Below are positions 13,314 through 45,600 of a stretch of 64,000 nucleotides of DNA, one piece after another (positions within the stretch are counted from its first letter, which is position 1; every line of letters starts with the position of its first letter). Both the position numbers and the translations under genes were made by a program. Origin of the DNA: Gavia stellata (lineage: Eukaryota > Chordata > Aves > Gaviiformes > Gaviidae); contig NC_082611.1 in the NCBI RefSeq assembly GCF_030936135.1, forward strand, positions 978,501 to 1,042,500. Reading direction: 5' to 3'. Under the pieces are notes generated by a model, which had not been told where the DNA came from, made no database searches, and was given only the letters and a program-made list of their open reading frames with translations.

Positions 13314-14199
13314 AGATGACAAATATTTAGTCTTAGATTTGCACTGCTGGATTTTTTAAGTGTAACCTTGACTGGTTATCCTATTGTTTTATTCTGTAAG
13401 ATTAGTCCTATGAATTAAAGTTTGATAATTAAGTATTTATGTGTTCGAGTGTTTGGACATTCTGTACGTACTAAGCTACTTCCGCCTGCATGAACAACTG
13501 TTAGCAAGTGGTTTGTAGTTGTTTTCTGTGTAGAAAGACGGATGCAGGCAGAAATCCCTGGGCACCGGTGCTTGCTGTCACATCTGATGCCATTGGTGCC
13601 TTTTTCCCAGGGTGGGGATTTGGATATGCTGCTGCCATATACCACGTTGTATGAAAAGGCTGTGAATTGCGGGATGATTCTTCTTTGGCTCCCTGTCCAA
13701 AACCAGGGTTTACTCTTGTTTTAAGCTGCGATGCGCTTGTCGTGCTGAGTGTGCTCATGTAAGTTATACATGTCGGCAGCTTGTTGTGATGTCAGAAGTC
13801 CCACTTCTGTGTCGCAGCCCCCAAAAAGCAGGTGCTCAGGCAAAGCCTGATGTATTGGGGCTTACAGCAGACTCGGCTTTTTAACGCTTAACGGATGCTG
13901 CTCGTGTTTGCTGCCGGCTTTGCAAACTTTCTCTCCTCCCACCCATTTCGAAAAAAAAATAAAAAATGGGCTGAGACAGTTCAATAGTGTTATTGCTGAA
14001 ATAAAGTTCGAAATACGTGATGTGTAGTCCACCTAACGTGTACAGAGGGGCAAGTTCTCGTTCCGTTTAGTATCTGGCTGCGCCCTAACTGCGAGGGGCG
14101 ATGCACTAATGCCGGGGGGGGTTGAATCCTGCTGAACATCCCCTTCAGCCCCACTTTGTCTCTTCGGAAAGAGCTCTCTCTGGAGGTGAATCTAAAGGT

Positions 14200-14612
14200 T
14201 GTTGACAGCGGGTTAGTGGGGAAGGCGGCCGGGAAGAGCCCCCCCGCCTCCCCGCGGGACCGGCTGCCGCAGAGGGGCTGGCGGGTCCCGGTGCGCGGTG
14301 GCGGGTCCCGGTGCGCGGTGGCGGTGCGGGAGGGGAGGGGGCTGTCCCGGCATTTGTCCCCAGGGCCGTGTTAAAACGTGCCCTCGGGGGCGGGGGGGAT
14401 GCTAAACCCGAGAGGAGGGGGTCCTGCGCTCGTGTCGAGGGCTCGGGACACCGCGGGGGGCACCGGCGTGCCCGGGACTGCCGCTCTGCCGGGGCCGGGC
14501 CGGGGGGGCAGGAACCCGCCTCCCGGGTCCGCCCCGGCCCCGCTGACTCACGGCGCGGCGATAAGCGCGGCCCGGCCCGGCCCTGCGCGCCGCGGCCCCG
14601 GCATGTCCGGGA
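14200..14612 (+). promoter_or_regulatory. ERN2: CpG-island promoter of ERN2
   Basis: An abrupt change from AT-rich to very CpG-rich sequence occurs just before the ERN2 start codon, and the island continues into intron 1. It includes a perfect 20-bp tandem duplication at 14281-14320. No TATA box is obvious. Confidence 0.6.
14281..14320 (+). repeat. Perfect 20-bp tandem duplication
   Basis: Two identical adjacent copies of GCGGGTCCCGGTGCGCGGTG lie upstream of ERN2, followed by a partial third copy. Confidence 0.85.
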
Positions 14613-27069
<12,457 letters not shown>

Positions 27070-28345
27070 GCGGGGACATGCGCCGGGACGGCACCTGCGC
27101 TGCGAGGCTGCTGCGGCCGCTCCTCCCTGCCCTGCCTGTACCTGCAGCCCCGTCTTGCAGCAGCTGGGACCAGCCTTGGGGGTCTCCAGCGTCCTTCTCC
27201 CCCTCCCCAGGGCGAGGTGGGGCCCCAGGACCAGCTGGTTGCCCAGCGTACACATGGGTTACAAGCAGCACAATCCAGAAGAGATGAGCATAGGGTGGGG
27301 CTGTGCTCTCACCTGGGGTCTCCTGAGCCCGAGAGAGACCATCTAGGCACCCACCTTTGCAAACACTCACAGTCAGACCCGGTGGACCGAAGGCATTTGT
27401 GTCAGAGAACAAAAAAAAAGAAAATCTCTGTCATGGACATGGTGTTTGAGAAGAAAGAAGAAAACGCGCGTTGGATTTTCCTGAGGGCAGCCAGCAGCGC
27501 GATGCGCTGGCAGAGCAATGCAGCCAGGCTGGTGCTGGGTCCCAGTGGGGCATTCACCCGCAGTCTGCGTTTCATCCTGTGCATCCTCCCATGCCACGCG
27601 CCTGGGAGAGCGGCTCTTTGAGCCTGTGTCCAGCACATGGCTGTCACCAGGACTGATATACCAGCCTTGACACTGGAGACCATCCTTCAGCCCTGCCAAG
27701 GGCTGAGGCACAGCAGGTCAGCTTTCAGCAGCCACCTCAGGGCTTGGACCTGGTATTTGTACCAGGGCTGCTGAGGGCAAGGTGCCACCAGCCCCAGAAG
27801 CCTCCAGCACAATCCCAAAAATGAAGTTTTTAATCTCAGCTGGGCTGAGAAAACAGTTTTCTCCCTTTTGGTCACCAGCAGCCTGTCATTGTGCCAGGCC
27901 AGAGCCCCCCATGTCAGTCCTGCGCCCAGGAGCGCTGAGCGGTTTGCACAGCAGCTCCGCTGATCAGGAGCCCTTGTCTCAGGATACAAAGGCAGGGAAA
28001 CCCCTTCTCCCCAGGGGTCCCTTCCCTCTGAACACAGCCTGCGCCTCCCACAGCCTCTCCTGCTGCCCCAGGGCAGGAATCCCATGGGTGTTCTGGCTTA
28101 CGGCATCCCCGTGGGCATGTGTTTCATACAAGCCAGCCTCCCCGGGCAGCACCCACTGGGTCCGTGGGCAGCCTGGGAGCTCCTCAGCAAGGCTTCCTCT
28201 CTGGAACTGCAGTAATTTTGTACAGTGCAATTCCTCTGTGTGCTGGGGTGTGGGATTTTGTTATACAGGTAACAAGAGGTTTGTACCTGGTTTGGTTTTG
28301 GAATACCCTATTGCCTAGAGCATTTTATACAAAATGATATAAAAA

Positions 28346-28358
28346 AATAAAAAATAAA
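28346..28358 (+). terminator. ERN2: Poly(A) signals of ERN2
   Basis: Two overlapping-spaced AATAAA hexamers lie in an A-rich tract about 1.28 kb after the stop codon, with a third at 28377-28382 and a T/G-rich stretch in between. The implied 3'UTR is 27070 to about 28380, with no other feature seen in it. Confidence 0.55.
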
Positions 28359-28958
28359 AAGCTTGTCCTGCTTAAAAATAAACTGGCCTGAGAGCACCAG
28401 TAGGTGCTGGCAGTGAGCAATGGTGGGAGAAAACCCAAGGTAGCTTACTGGGCTCCTCCAGAAGCCTACTACAGTAGATGACTTTTGCCAATTCTATAGT
28501 CACATTTGTGAGCTTCTTCCATGTAGTAAATAAAGCCAATCAAACGGGAAGTGGGAAGGTAAGGCTGTGAGCCTACAGGTTGGAGCACAGCTCCTGTCAG
28601 ATGCCCACGGTCTCCTCTCCTGCAGCACAGCTGGGGAGATCAGCACAAACAGCAGTAACAACTCACAGGCCCTTCTTTGCTCACAAGCATCTCCCAAAAC
28701 AACTTAACTTCCTCTGCAGTTCCTAGCATGCTCTGCTGCTGTTTCCCTGTTGCTCTGTGTTAAGAGGTGGAGCTGAGCAAGGAGCAAGGCCAGGGCTCAG
28801 CTCAGCCAGGACGGTTAGTGAGGGCAATCAAGCAGACAGCACAAGCTCGTGAAGAGGACAGCTCTTGCTTGGAGGGGAAACCAGAGGCAAGGTGCTGCTC
28901 CCTCCCTCACAGCAAGCCACAGGGAACCACAACAGGCTGGACACTGCAGTGAACAATC

Positions 28959-28964
28959 TTTAAT
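28959..28964 (-). terminator. PLK1: Probable poly(A) signal of PLK1 (ATTAAA)
   Basis: On the minus strand ATTAAA lies about 520 nt after the PLK1 stop codon. Together with the ERN2 signals this leaves roughly 600 bp between the two convergent transcripts. Confidence 0.5.
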
Positions 28965-29486
28965 CAAGTTACGCAATATACAAAAGTTTAGGTTTCATGT
29001 AGATTAATTTCAATATTAAAAGGCCGATTGCTCAGTCTCACCCTGGGCATGTTAAATATCTTACCTGAATCTCTGCAAGAGGAAATAAAAGCCTAGAGCA
29101 TCAGCACGGACATGTACAAATAACTTACATGATAGATCTGCTCTCCCCATGCTCTGTTCTCTCAAGGCCCAGGAGCCTCAGACAAGAGGGTTGTTTTTTG
29201 AGTCAGGCTTTTGGCTTTGGGAAGTTAGAAAAAAAAATACTAGGTATGCAATTAAAAAATAGACTTTCTATTAGGAATGGGGAGCAAGAAACCTTTGGGT
29301 ACCAGTCAGAGTGAACAACGCCATTCCCACAGCACAAGGGGCTTCCTTGTGGCAGCTAGACCGCACCCAGGAGTGGGAGCCCAGCTGTGTGATGGGAGGT
29401 TACAGTGCGAGCAGGGATGCCACCAGACCTCCCCATCCACAGGTGGGACAGTTTGGCACAGATGTCAAGTCCATCAAGAACAAGGT

Positions 29487-34445
<4,959 letters not shown>

Positions 34446-34545
34446 GCTGGGGCCGGGCCGCTGCGGGTGCTGGGGGAGCGGGAGCTGCGCCGGGCCGAGG
34501 CCGGGGGAGGCTGAGGCGGAGGCCGAGGCCGAGGCAGGCGCTGCC

Positions 34546-34600
34546 CGATTCAAACGCGGCCCCGGAGCGTTACGCGCCCGCGGCCGCTCCCCATTGGCCG
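34546..34600 (-). promoter_or_regulatory. PLK1: PLK1 core promoter with CHR and CCAAT elements
   Basis: On the PLK1 strand a CHR motif TTTGAA (34554-34549) follows a GC-rich block that may hold a CDE-like half. A CCAAT box (34597-34593) lies about 40 nt upstream. CCAAT (NF-Y) plus CDE/CHR is the known arrangement at G2/M genes controlled by DREAM and B-MYB/FOXM1 complexes, including mammalian PLK1. The exact CDE is uncertain. Confidence 0.6.
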
Positions 34601-34609
34601 AGAGGATTT

Positions 34610-37600
34610 AAAATCCACGCCGCCCGCCGCGGGGCACCATGGGAGCGCCCCGCCCGCCGCGCTTAAAGAGACAGGCGCCGCAGCGGGAGGGCGGGGACGG
34701 AGGCGCCGCGCCACGCCCCCACGCGAGACGGGGCGGGGCGGAAGGGGGGCCGCACGGCGCGTGCTCCGGCGGCCGTTGGCGGGGCCACGCGCGGTCCGCG
34801 GCTCCCGCGGGACACGCGTGGGGTGCCCGGGCGCCGTTTCCCCGCGGGAAGGAGCGGCCCAGCGCCCCGCCGCAGCTCGGCCCGGCCCGGCCCGGCCCCC
34901 GCCGGGCTCGATGCGGCCCCGCCGCCGCTCGGGCTGCGGCCGTTCACCCGCGCCCACGGGACTCCCCGGGCCGGGGCACGAAGTACTGCGTGAAGGGAAA
35001 TTCGCCTGGGAGCTTGTGCCTGGCGTGGTTTTCTCTGGGACGGAAGCTGCGATTAGGCAGTTCGTTCCCCTGCAGCTTTCTGTGACACTCCCACGTGCAG
35101 GCACGGCCCCTTCACAGAACACATGTCCACGCTGACCCAAAAATCTGGTCCCTTTGCCGATTTTTACTCTGTAGAATCCCACCCGCTCCCGGTGCCCCTC
35201 GGTCACCGAGGGTGACGTTGTGGCTGCTGAGCGGGTCCGTGCCTGACCTCGTTAACGATCTTTGCGCTCTCCTATTCCCACCCACCCCACGGACACACTG
35301 CCCAGTGAACCAACCTCGGCAGCGGCCCACCGCCGCCCTGGGGCCCCCAGAGCTGCTCCCGCGCTCTGACGCCACTTGCCAAGAGGAGTAACCGCGCCGG
35401 ATGTTCTCACCCCTTCCCCTGACCTCGCTGGCGCAGAACAGAGCGCCACTGAAAAATAACCAAGAACCGCACAAAACGCAGCCCCAGCGCCTCGGCCCGC
35501 GAGCCTGCCTTCTCCCACCAGGCACGCACGGTCCCACCCTGCCGAAACCGGGATGAGGACGGCGACTCAACCTTGCACGCCTTCCCTTCCCCATCAGTGA
35601 AAGCTGCTTCTTTCAGCCCTGGCTAACAAGGAATAGGTGGTCCTGGCCAGCATACTCCATGCTTTTGCAATGTGCTGGACCCGCGGCTACTCCAGATGAC
35701 AGCCAGCTGGCCTTTAACTACCGACACAAGCCACTGGTCGCTCCAGGGTGGCCTGGAGAGGCCAGCGCACGGGACCAAGCTGCGAGCCCTGCAGATCACT
35801 GCAGCCAACAGTTAAGCTGTTACTCCCCCAGCGGAGCCAGATCACCTCGGGAAATTCTGCTCCACGCAAAGTGGACACAGCCTCCACTTCGTTACCTTCC
35901 TGCACAGCCCCTCACGGGCAGTGGCTCTTGGCCGTTCCTTACGCTGAGCAGCTGCAGTTCTGAAGAGCCATCAGCACCCAGCCCAGAGCCTCTCGCAGCA
36001 GAGGCAAAGTGAAAGAGAAGGTGTGTGTTCCCGAGGTTTCTGAACGCCCTGAAATAAAAGCAGCACGACCCGCCCGTCTGGGTCAGAGCAAACGGGAGTA
36101 AAGCACCTAGGATCAATGAAGCAATACAGCGACTCAGTGTTTGAAGTGATCACTGTTTGTACAAGATTCCTGAAAGAAGGAACTTCCCTCCCTGAGGGGC
36201 ATGCTTCCCCATGCACCTGCAGCTCCTCCTTGGCTACGCAGCAAAGCCCTCCCTTGGAAGTCACGTTTGATTGCACTGCGCTAGACTGATCGTTGCCATC
36301 AGAAACTCATAATTTCCCAGGGCTGTAGTAGCACACTGCAACCCACTGACACTCCATCTTTCCAGAGCTGGCAGAGGCGTAGAGGTGAGCCCAGGTCAGA
36401 GGGATGCTTCGGAGGACGGGAGGATAAAGTGGCCAAATCTAAGGAATGTTAACAGTGCTGAGTGTTTGAGATCTTCAGTGGCGACTTGGTTTTAGACCCT
36501 GGCAGAGGCCACCTTAACAGAGACAATAAAAGAGGTTTTAATTAAGGCAGAAGGGTCATCTCAGCCTGCTAAAAGGAAGAGTAGGCCAAGAAACATGTAA
36601 CTGTGCAGTGACGTATCCCTCCGTGCACTACAGCTGTGCTGCTCAAGTGACCGTGGAAAGGCATCACTCAGACGCTTCCAGCTGCCATCCCACTCTCACT
36701 CTCAAACTCACATCCTGTAATTTGGCAGCCGCCTCTTCCCACCTCTCTCCCATGCCAGCAGCCTAGCTTCATGCTGCCCAACTGCGGCCATTAATCAAGC
36801 GATCCCGGTGAAATGTACTATGTGGTGTTGAAACTTTGAAGTGACACCATGGCAACACAGCACACACAGCCCCCTCCTGACCAAATACAGGGCAGCTTCC
36901 CACGCTTAAGAGACAGCTGACGGCAAGCTAAAAGGGCAAAGTAGTACTTGCAAGTAGCAGCATAAACCCCTAAACCTCTGACTTGCAGGAAATCTTGCAA
37001 GAATCCCCAAACCCGTCAGGCCTTGTGATGGGGGAGGCCTCCTACAGCCCCTCACTGCAAATGGCTTCTGAAAGGGCTAGTCAGATCCTGAACAGCAGAA
37101 ACTAAACATTTTTGGAAACTGAAGTCCCTTAGGAAGCTGCCTGTAGTACAGACACAAGGAACACTTAATACTTTTTCACGTAGGTGGAAAAAGTGGCGAG
37201 CCTGGGCCTTTCACACGGACACCCCCCTGAACCCACAGGGGATTGCAGGAAGAACACAGCTTCCTTCTGCGCTTGTCTCCACTCCCACTTCAGGAGGACT
37301 TGAGGAACGCAGCTGCCACTGAACAGGCATTTCTAGCCAGTATGGGACTAGGCGGTACAACAGTCCCGCTGAGTCTGGGCTTCCAGTAAAACACTTCACC
37401 TCTGTCGAAACCTGACAGACATGACCTAACCGATCCACTGCATCGAAGAGCTCAGTGGTACCAGCCAGGTTGTTGCAGCTTCACCACAGAATCTCATCTT
37501 CTCGTCCCAGCTGCGCTCCCTGCCATGAGAAGCTGGCTCCAGCTCCTGTTTTTTTGTACAGATGCAAAAGGAGTCACGCCATCTGGGATGGCTAGACCCA

Positions 37601-37985
37601 AAAAGTGGCCATTTCCAAGTGCCTGAAGCAACACTACCGGAGCTACTGCTGTACCAAATAGGTGTGCCTAATGTTTCAGTGCTGAAGAGAGGATTTTACA
37701 GTCACCCTGGTGGCTTTAGGATTCTAGCTTCAGCACAAAGAACAGAAGCAAAGACAGTCTGTGTCAGAGCCATTATAAAACAACAATGCTGGAATCATTT
37801 GTGGGTGAAAGTCATCAGCTCAGAGGCAAAAAGAAGAAGCTGTTTCACACTGTACTTCACTTTTTTAATGCACCGACACTGTAATAGTCACAGCACAAGA
37901 GACTGCGGCTCATGTGCCCAGGCACAGCAGAAACCTCACTCTAGTCTCAAGTTTGATTTGAAGAGTCACAACCTTGAGTCGCTTG
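34610..37985. other. Intergenic stretch between PLK1 and DCTN5
   Basis: Starts with the distal part of the PLK1 CpG island (to about 35.0 kb) and then becomes ordinary mixed-composition DNA. The longest open frame away from the island, 147 codons on the plus strand at 37562-38005, shows no recognisable domain and overlaps the DCTN5 3' end. No gene was recognised. Confidence 0.55.
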
Positions 37986-38000
37986 AAAAACTGCAGAGGC

Positions 38001-38006
38001 TTTAAT
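38001..38006 (-). terminator. DCTN5: Probable poly(A) signal of DCTN5 (ATTAAA)
   Basis: Minus-strand ATTAAA about 1.4 kb after the DCTN5 stop. The implied 3'UTR is 39426 down to about 37985. No other gene was seen in it. Confidence 0.45.
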
Positions 38007-39426
38007 TTATGTACAATAAAAATACAAACAAACCAGTCAGTGGTTTTACATTTGATTAACAGTAGTTACTACACACTTTAGTATTTGTACAGCTGTTTGC
38101 TATTTAAGGTGTATGGGCACTTTGCATTATACAGAACAGCTGAAGGCTCCAGGGCTGCTGAGCTCACAGCCATACACCTACTACATAACTCATATGTGTC
38201 CTGGCCCTAGCTGCTACACTACAACATGCAGGAGCCCCAGTTTTAAAAGCTAGAGAAGAACGATGCTAAGCTTTACTATAACACAACCAGAGCAGGCAGA
38301 TTCATTTTTAGCCAGTTGTCTGGTACTGAGTCAGGTGCACACAAGTGCCAGCTGTCCCCAACTTTCACAGACCTGCTCCCAGCAAGAATTATTCCTGCTC
38401 TACTGCATATCCAAAATGAAATGTTCACTCTTTTCAAGAAGTCTGAATCTCCTTCTTCAGTTTTGTAATGCAGAGAAGCACCAAAGAGCTTTCTGCAAAG
38501 ATACAGAATAATAAATGGGGACAATTGCAGCATTCTCTCACCCACCTCCGGTTTCTGCGTTTGATTACCCACTTTCTGCCGCACTGAATTCTGTGAGTGA
38601 CATGGCAATCCTCCTTCCAAAGCCCTTTGGCTCTTTAAGGTCTGCGATGTTCAGGAAGCAGAACATTCATTGGCCATGAGAGTGCTAACCCTGCGTGACG
38701 GGTGAGAGCACAGGACTGACGTCTACCTTAAGAGCTAAAAGCTAAGAAGTGTCCTGTCAGGCAAGGTCTAGAAAGACAGGTTTCAATGTCACCCAAAAGT
38801 CCTAAAGCCTAAAGATGATGAACAATACCCTGTCCCTATAGGAGAGAATCTCAGTCCACAGGGAGAAAAGGAAGAGGCCACCCACCTCAACACGCAGTGC
38901 TATAGAGTGGCAAATATTTTGCTGAAGGAAAGCACTGGATCTAATGAACCCTGGTAAGTAACTGCCCATGACAGGCACATAGGCCACACAGCACTTCCAT
39001 TCTAGGATAGAGAACGCTTCTAGCAAATGTAAACCCACTTGCTTTGGGTTAGGAACAGAATTGACATGAAAGACAAGCTTAGGCTGCAGAGTGTGCGTGG
39101 TCAACTCTGCCTCGTTCCCCAGCTGCAGGAAGGAGATGCTGCCCTAAAGGGAATTGTATCAGCTTTCCTAACTCCAGAACATTTAATGGCACAATTCAGA
39201 CAACATGGAATGAATTACATTCAAATGAGATACAAAGTTTAAACAACATGACACAGCAGCTTTCACGAGGGACTGCTTGGCCAGACCATTAGTGTTGAGG
39301 AACACTCACAGAAGTGCTCAGGAACAGCGGAGGGCTGTGCCCCGGTCTCACTGAACAATATCCCTCTTCCCGCCCCCAGAATACTCCCGCATGCCTTTAC
39401 TGCTCTGAAACACGGTAAATAGGCTA

Positions 39427-42468
<3,042 letters not shown>

Positions 42469-42619
42469 GGCGGCGCCGCTTCCGCACAGCCACTCCCAGC
42501 TTCCGGTACGTCACTTCCTCCCGCCAGCGAGCGCTTCCGCCGCGGGCGCGACCTATGGCGGCCCGGTTGCCATGGGCACGCACCGCCCGCGCGCCGCGCG
42601 CTTCCCGCGGGCGGCGGCC
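42469..42619. promoter_or_regulatory. Bidirectional promoter between DCTN5 and PALB2
   Basis: A 151-bp CpG-rich spacer. It carries an ETS-type CTTCCGG (42500-42506) directly followed by a CRE-like TACGTCAC (42507-42514), a second ETS-like CTTCCTC (42514-42520), and an X-box-like GTTGCCATGGGCAC near 42567-42580. There is no TATA box. The arrangement is typical of housekeeping divergent promoters. Confidence 0.65.
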
Positions 42620-45600
42620 ATGGAGGGACCGGCGGCCATGGAGGGACCGGCGGCCGCGGAGGGGGAGGCGGCGGGCGGGGGGGCCCTCAGCGGCGCCGAG
42701 AAGGAGAAGGTGCGGGGCCGGGCGGGACCGAGCGGGGCTCGGGGCGGCGGGCGCGGCGCGGCGGTGCCAGCCCGGTGCGTTGTGTCTTGCAGCTGAGGGA
42801 GAAGCTGGCGCTGCTGAGGAGGGAGTACAGCGAGACCGTCAGCCGGCTGCGGGTGAGCGGGCCGGGCCGGGCCGGGGGCGGGGGGGCTCGGCCCGGCCGG
42901 GCGCGGGAGGAGGTGCCGGGAGGCCGGTCCCAGCCCCGCGCCGGTGTTGTGTCCGCAGCGGGCGCGGCGAGCCGAGAGAGCCCGGAGCTACGGCCGGGGC
43001 ACGGCGGCGGAAGGAGGCCGGCGGGAGCGGAGCCCCGCAGGTAGGAGCCGGCAGGCGGCCTCCCGCTTCGGGGCGGGTCGGCGGGAGCGCCCGGCGGGCC
43101 CCGTGTGCTCCCCCTTGTCCTCGCCCAGGCGGCGGGTCCGGGCCGGTGAGGGCGGGGGGGGCCAGCCCAGCCCAGCCACCGTCGCCCCTCTGTGCCCCCG
43201 CGGCCCGTCCTGCCGAGCCGGGGACGGAGCCCAGCTCTGCTGACCGCCTGGCTCCGGGCTGCGCTGTCCCCCCTCTGCAGCTGCTGCCACGTCCTCTGCC
43301 CCCCCGTGCCCACGCCCGGCCTTTCCACTGCTGCTGAATCCTCATCTGCCGTAACATCTCCTCTCCTTTCACCTCGCCAGGTCTGCAGTGCTCTCTGATC
43401 CCGACTGCAAGATCCCACTCTTGCGCTCCTAACAAAGTCGCCTAGTTTTACCGTGTGATGTTTTTCTTGGACAGGACTTGGGAGTACTTTACTCATACGA
43501 CATTTTTTCCCACAGGTTCTAGAGATAACATATCTCCTAGTGCTGACAAACATGAAACTTCTCAGTTACAGACTAAAACCTGCTCTGATCTTGACGCAGA
43601 GAAGAAAACATCTGTCGCATTTAAACATGTACCCGAATTCTCCAATAATGAGATTAGCCTGCAGGACAGCTCGCAGGCAGAAAGCATACAGGCTAGCCCG
43701 GAAAACCTGTGCTGCGGAATTGTTAGGCCTGCCCCTGAGGAGAAAAAACCCCAAACCTCCAGAAGCTTGATGAAGCTGAGGAGACGGACGAAGGCTCTGG
43801 TATCGGAGGAAGGGGAATCAGTGCGTGATGTGCATCTAATCAGCGCTGATGAAAAGGTGAAAAATCAAATTGCCAGTACAGAGGAACTTCGGTCACCAGT
43901 CTTCAGGCGAAGCGGTCTCTCGAACACTGAGGAAAACGCTCAAAGAGCATCCAGACCAGCCCTTGTGCAGAGAGAAGAAAACAGTTTCACTCCTCCTGAT
44001 GCAGCATTAGGAGTTGTACAAGACATGCTTGAAGACAGCGTCCCTCCAGGAGTGCCTGAGCGGCTCCTCTGCGCGCTGAGGGACAGCAGCGATGTCTGGC
44101 AGCCTGAGTCCCTGAGTGCTGTGGCCACACCTGATAACCGTGAGCCTGCACAACTGTGTTCAGAGAATGATGACTCTGTTTTACTTGACACCAGTGGTGA
44201 TGGAGGAAAAGAATCTTTCAGTATAATAAAACAAATGGACGGTGAAAGTATGTGTGAAGATCAGGGAGAATTACATAAGCTCTTGGATTTTATGTCAGAA
44301 AATGAAGTATTGCCTGCTGACGGAAATAATACTGTAACTAATGAGAGCAAAAGCCATGAAGGAAATCAAAGTGGCACTAATAGCTTAAATCCCTTTCCTA
44401 CAGATCTTGCTCTGGGCAACGTTGAAGAACTGTTGGAGAATCAACAGCTTGAAATTCGGTCAAGAATTTCTCGTCCAGAAAAGGTGACAGCTCCTGAAAG
44501 CTCACTGAACTCTTGCACGGTGGTTGAAGGGCTTCTTTTTCCGGTTGAATACTACGTTAGGACAACGCGACGCATGTCTAATTGCCAGAGGAAAGTGGAC
44601 CTCGATGCTGTAATTCTTAGCCAGCTGGGCAGAAGCAAGAAAGGTCAGCGAAGTAAGTGCAAGCAGAAAGATACAAATTCAGGTCGGCCCTCCCAAGAAA
44701 GAGTTGAAAATGATTTGGAGTCAGGGGTCGTGCCGTTCCCTTTTCTTGGCGCAGAAAATGATCCAGCAAATTCAAGTAGTCCTCAGAAATCTCTCTCTGC
44801 ATCCAGTGGTAGCAGCACTTCACTTGGATCGATTTCTCAAAATGGTATCACTAGCATAAAGAGAGATCAGAGACGATCACAGAGGAAACAAAAGGGAAGA
44901 AAGTCCACCTGCAAACCCCCTGTGCATCAAGTGTCACAGGAGCTTATAGCGAGTTTGGATCTCATAACAACGAGGGAAAGCAGTAGTCTGCCATCAAATG
45001 AGTGTCAGAGTGAAAAGGAAAACTGTGAGGCTAATCTTGAAAAATCATCTTCCGATGAGAGAAGATCGTCTGCTGCTGCAGCTCTTGGGTCTGGAGAGCC
45101 AGAAGTGACTGGCACTCTACAGCCAATGAGTGCTGATCCTCCTCCTGCAGGAAGCCAAGTGCCTGGCAAATGCCGTAAGACTCTGTTAGAACAGGTTCAA
45201 AATCCACTTCAGAACAGCGATTCTCTGAACCCAGGGAATGAAACTTTTGCCAACCATATAGGAGATCTGGAAGCAAACTTAACTGTGTGCCAGGCTGATA
45301 AACATCCAGTGGAGCATGTTAAGAACCAGCGCGTGCAAGGAGCCTGCAAGGCTGAGCAGCTCCCGGCGATTGATGTCCCTCTGCGCCGCTCCCTGCGTTC
45401 CTCTGCCAGACAGAGAGCCAGTCAAGTCTCAAAAGGTACTTCATCAAATATAAGCACTCCCTAAAGCTACAGCCCGAGAGCAAGGCAGGGAAACGTCCCA
45501 GTGAGTGCATGCACTGCTGTTCACACCCTGCCAGTTTTTTTTTTTTTTTCAAGAAAATCTGATATGGGTTAACTATTATTTTTTTAAAATAAGAGATTTT

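Larger units (their letters stand above)
8960..14200. other. Gene-poor AT-rich stretch between UBFD1 and ERN2
   Basis: No supported coding exon was found on either strand. The longest open frames (about 130 codons near 12.1-12.4 kb and 119 near 12.7-13.0 kb) show no recognisable motif or codon pattern. The stretch holds a C run (9327-9339), a G run (13301-13313) and scattered AATAAA sites. It may contain a long alternative UBFD1 3'UTR. If the human gene order is used as reference, it also contains one breakpoint of the inverted block. Confidence 0.6.

Noticed and set aside
34446-34553. In-frame upstream start extending PLK1 by 36 residues
   Set aside because: The apparent start at 34553 is TTG inside the CHR motif, not ATG. 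The conserved start is 34445.
37562-38005. 147-codon plus-strand open frame near the DCTN5 3' end
   Set aside because: No recognisable motif, no splice partners, and it lies antisense to the DCTN5 3' end; likely chance.
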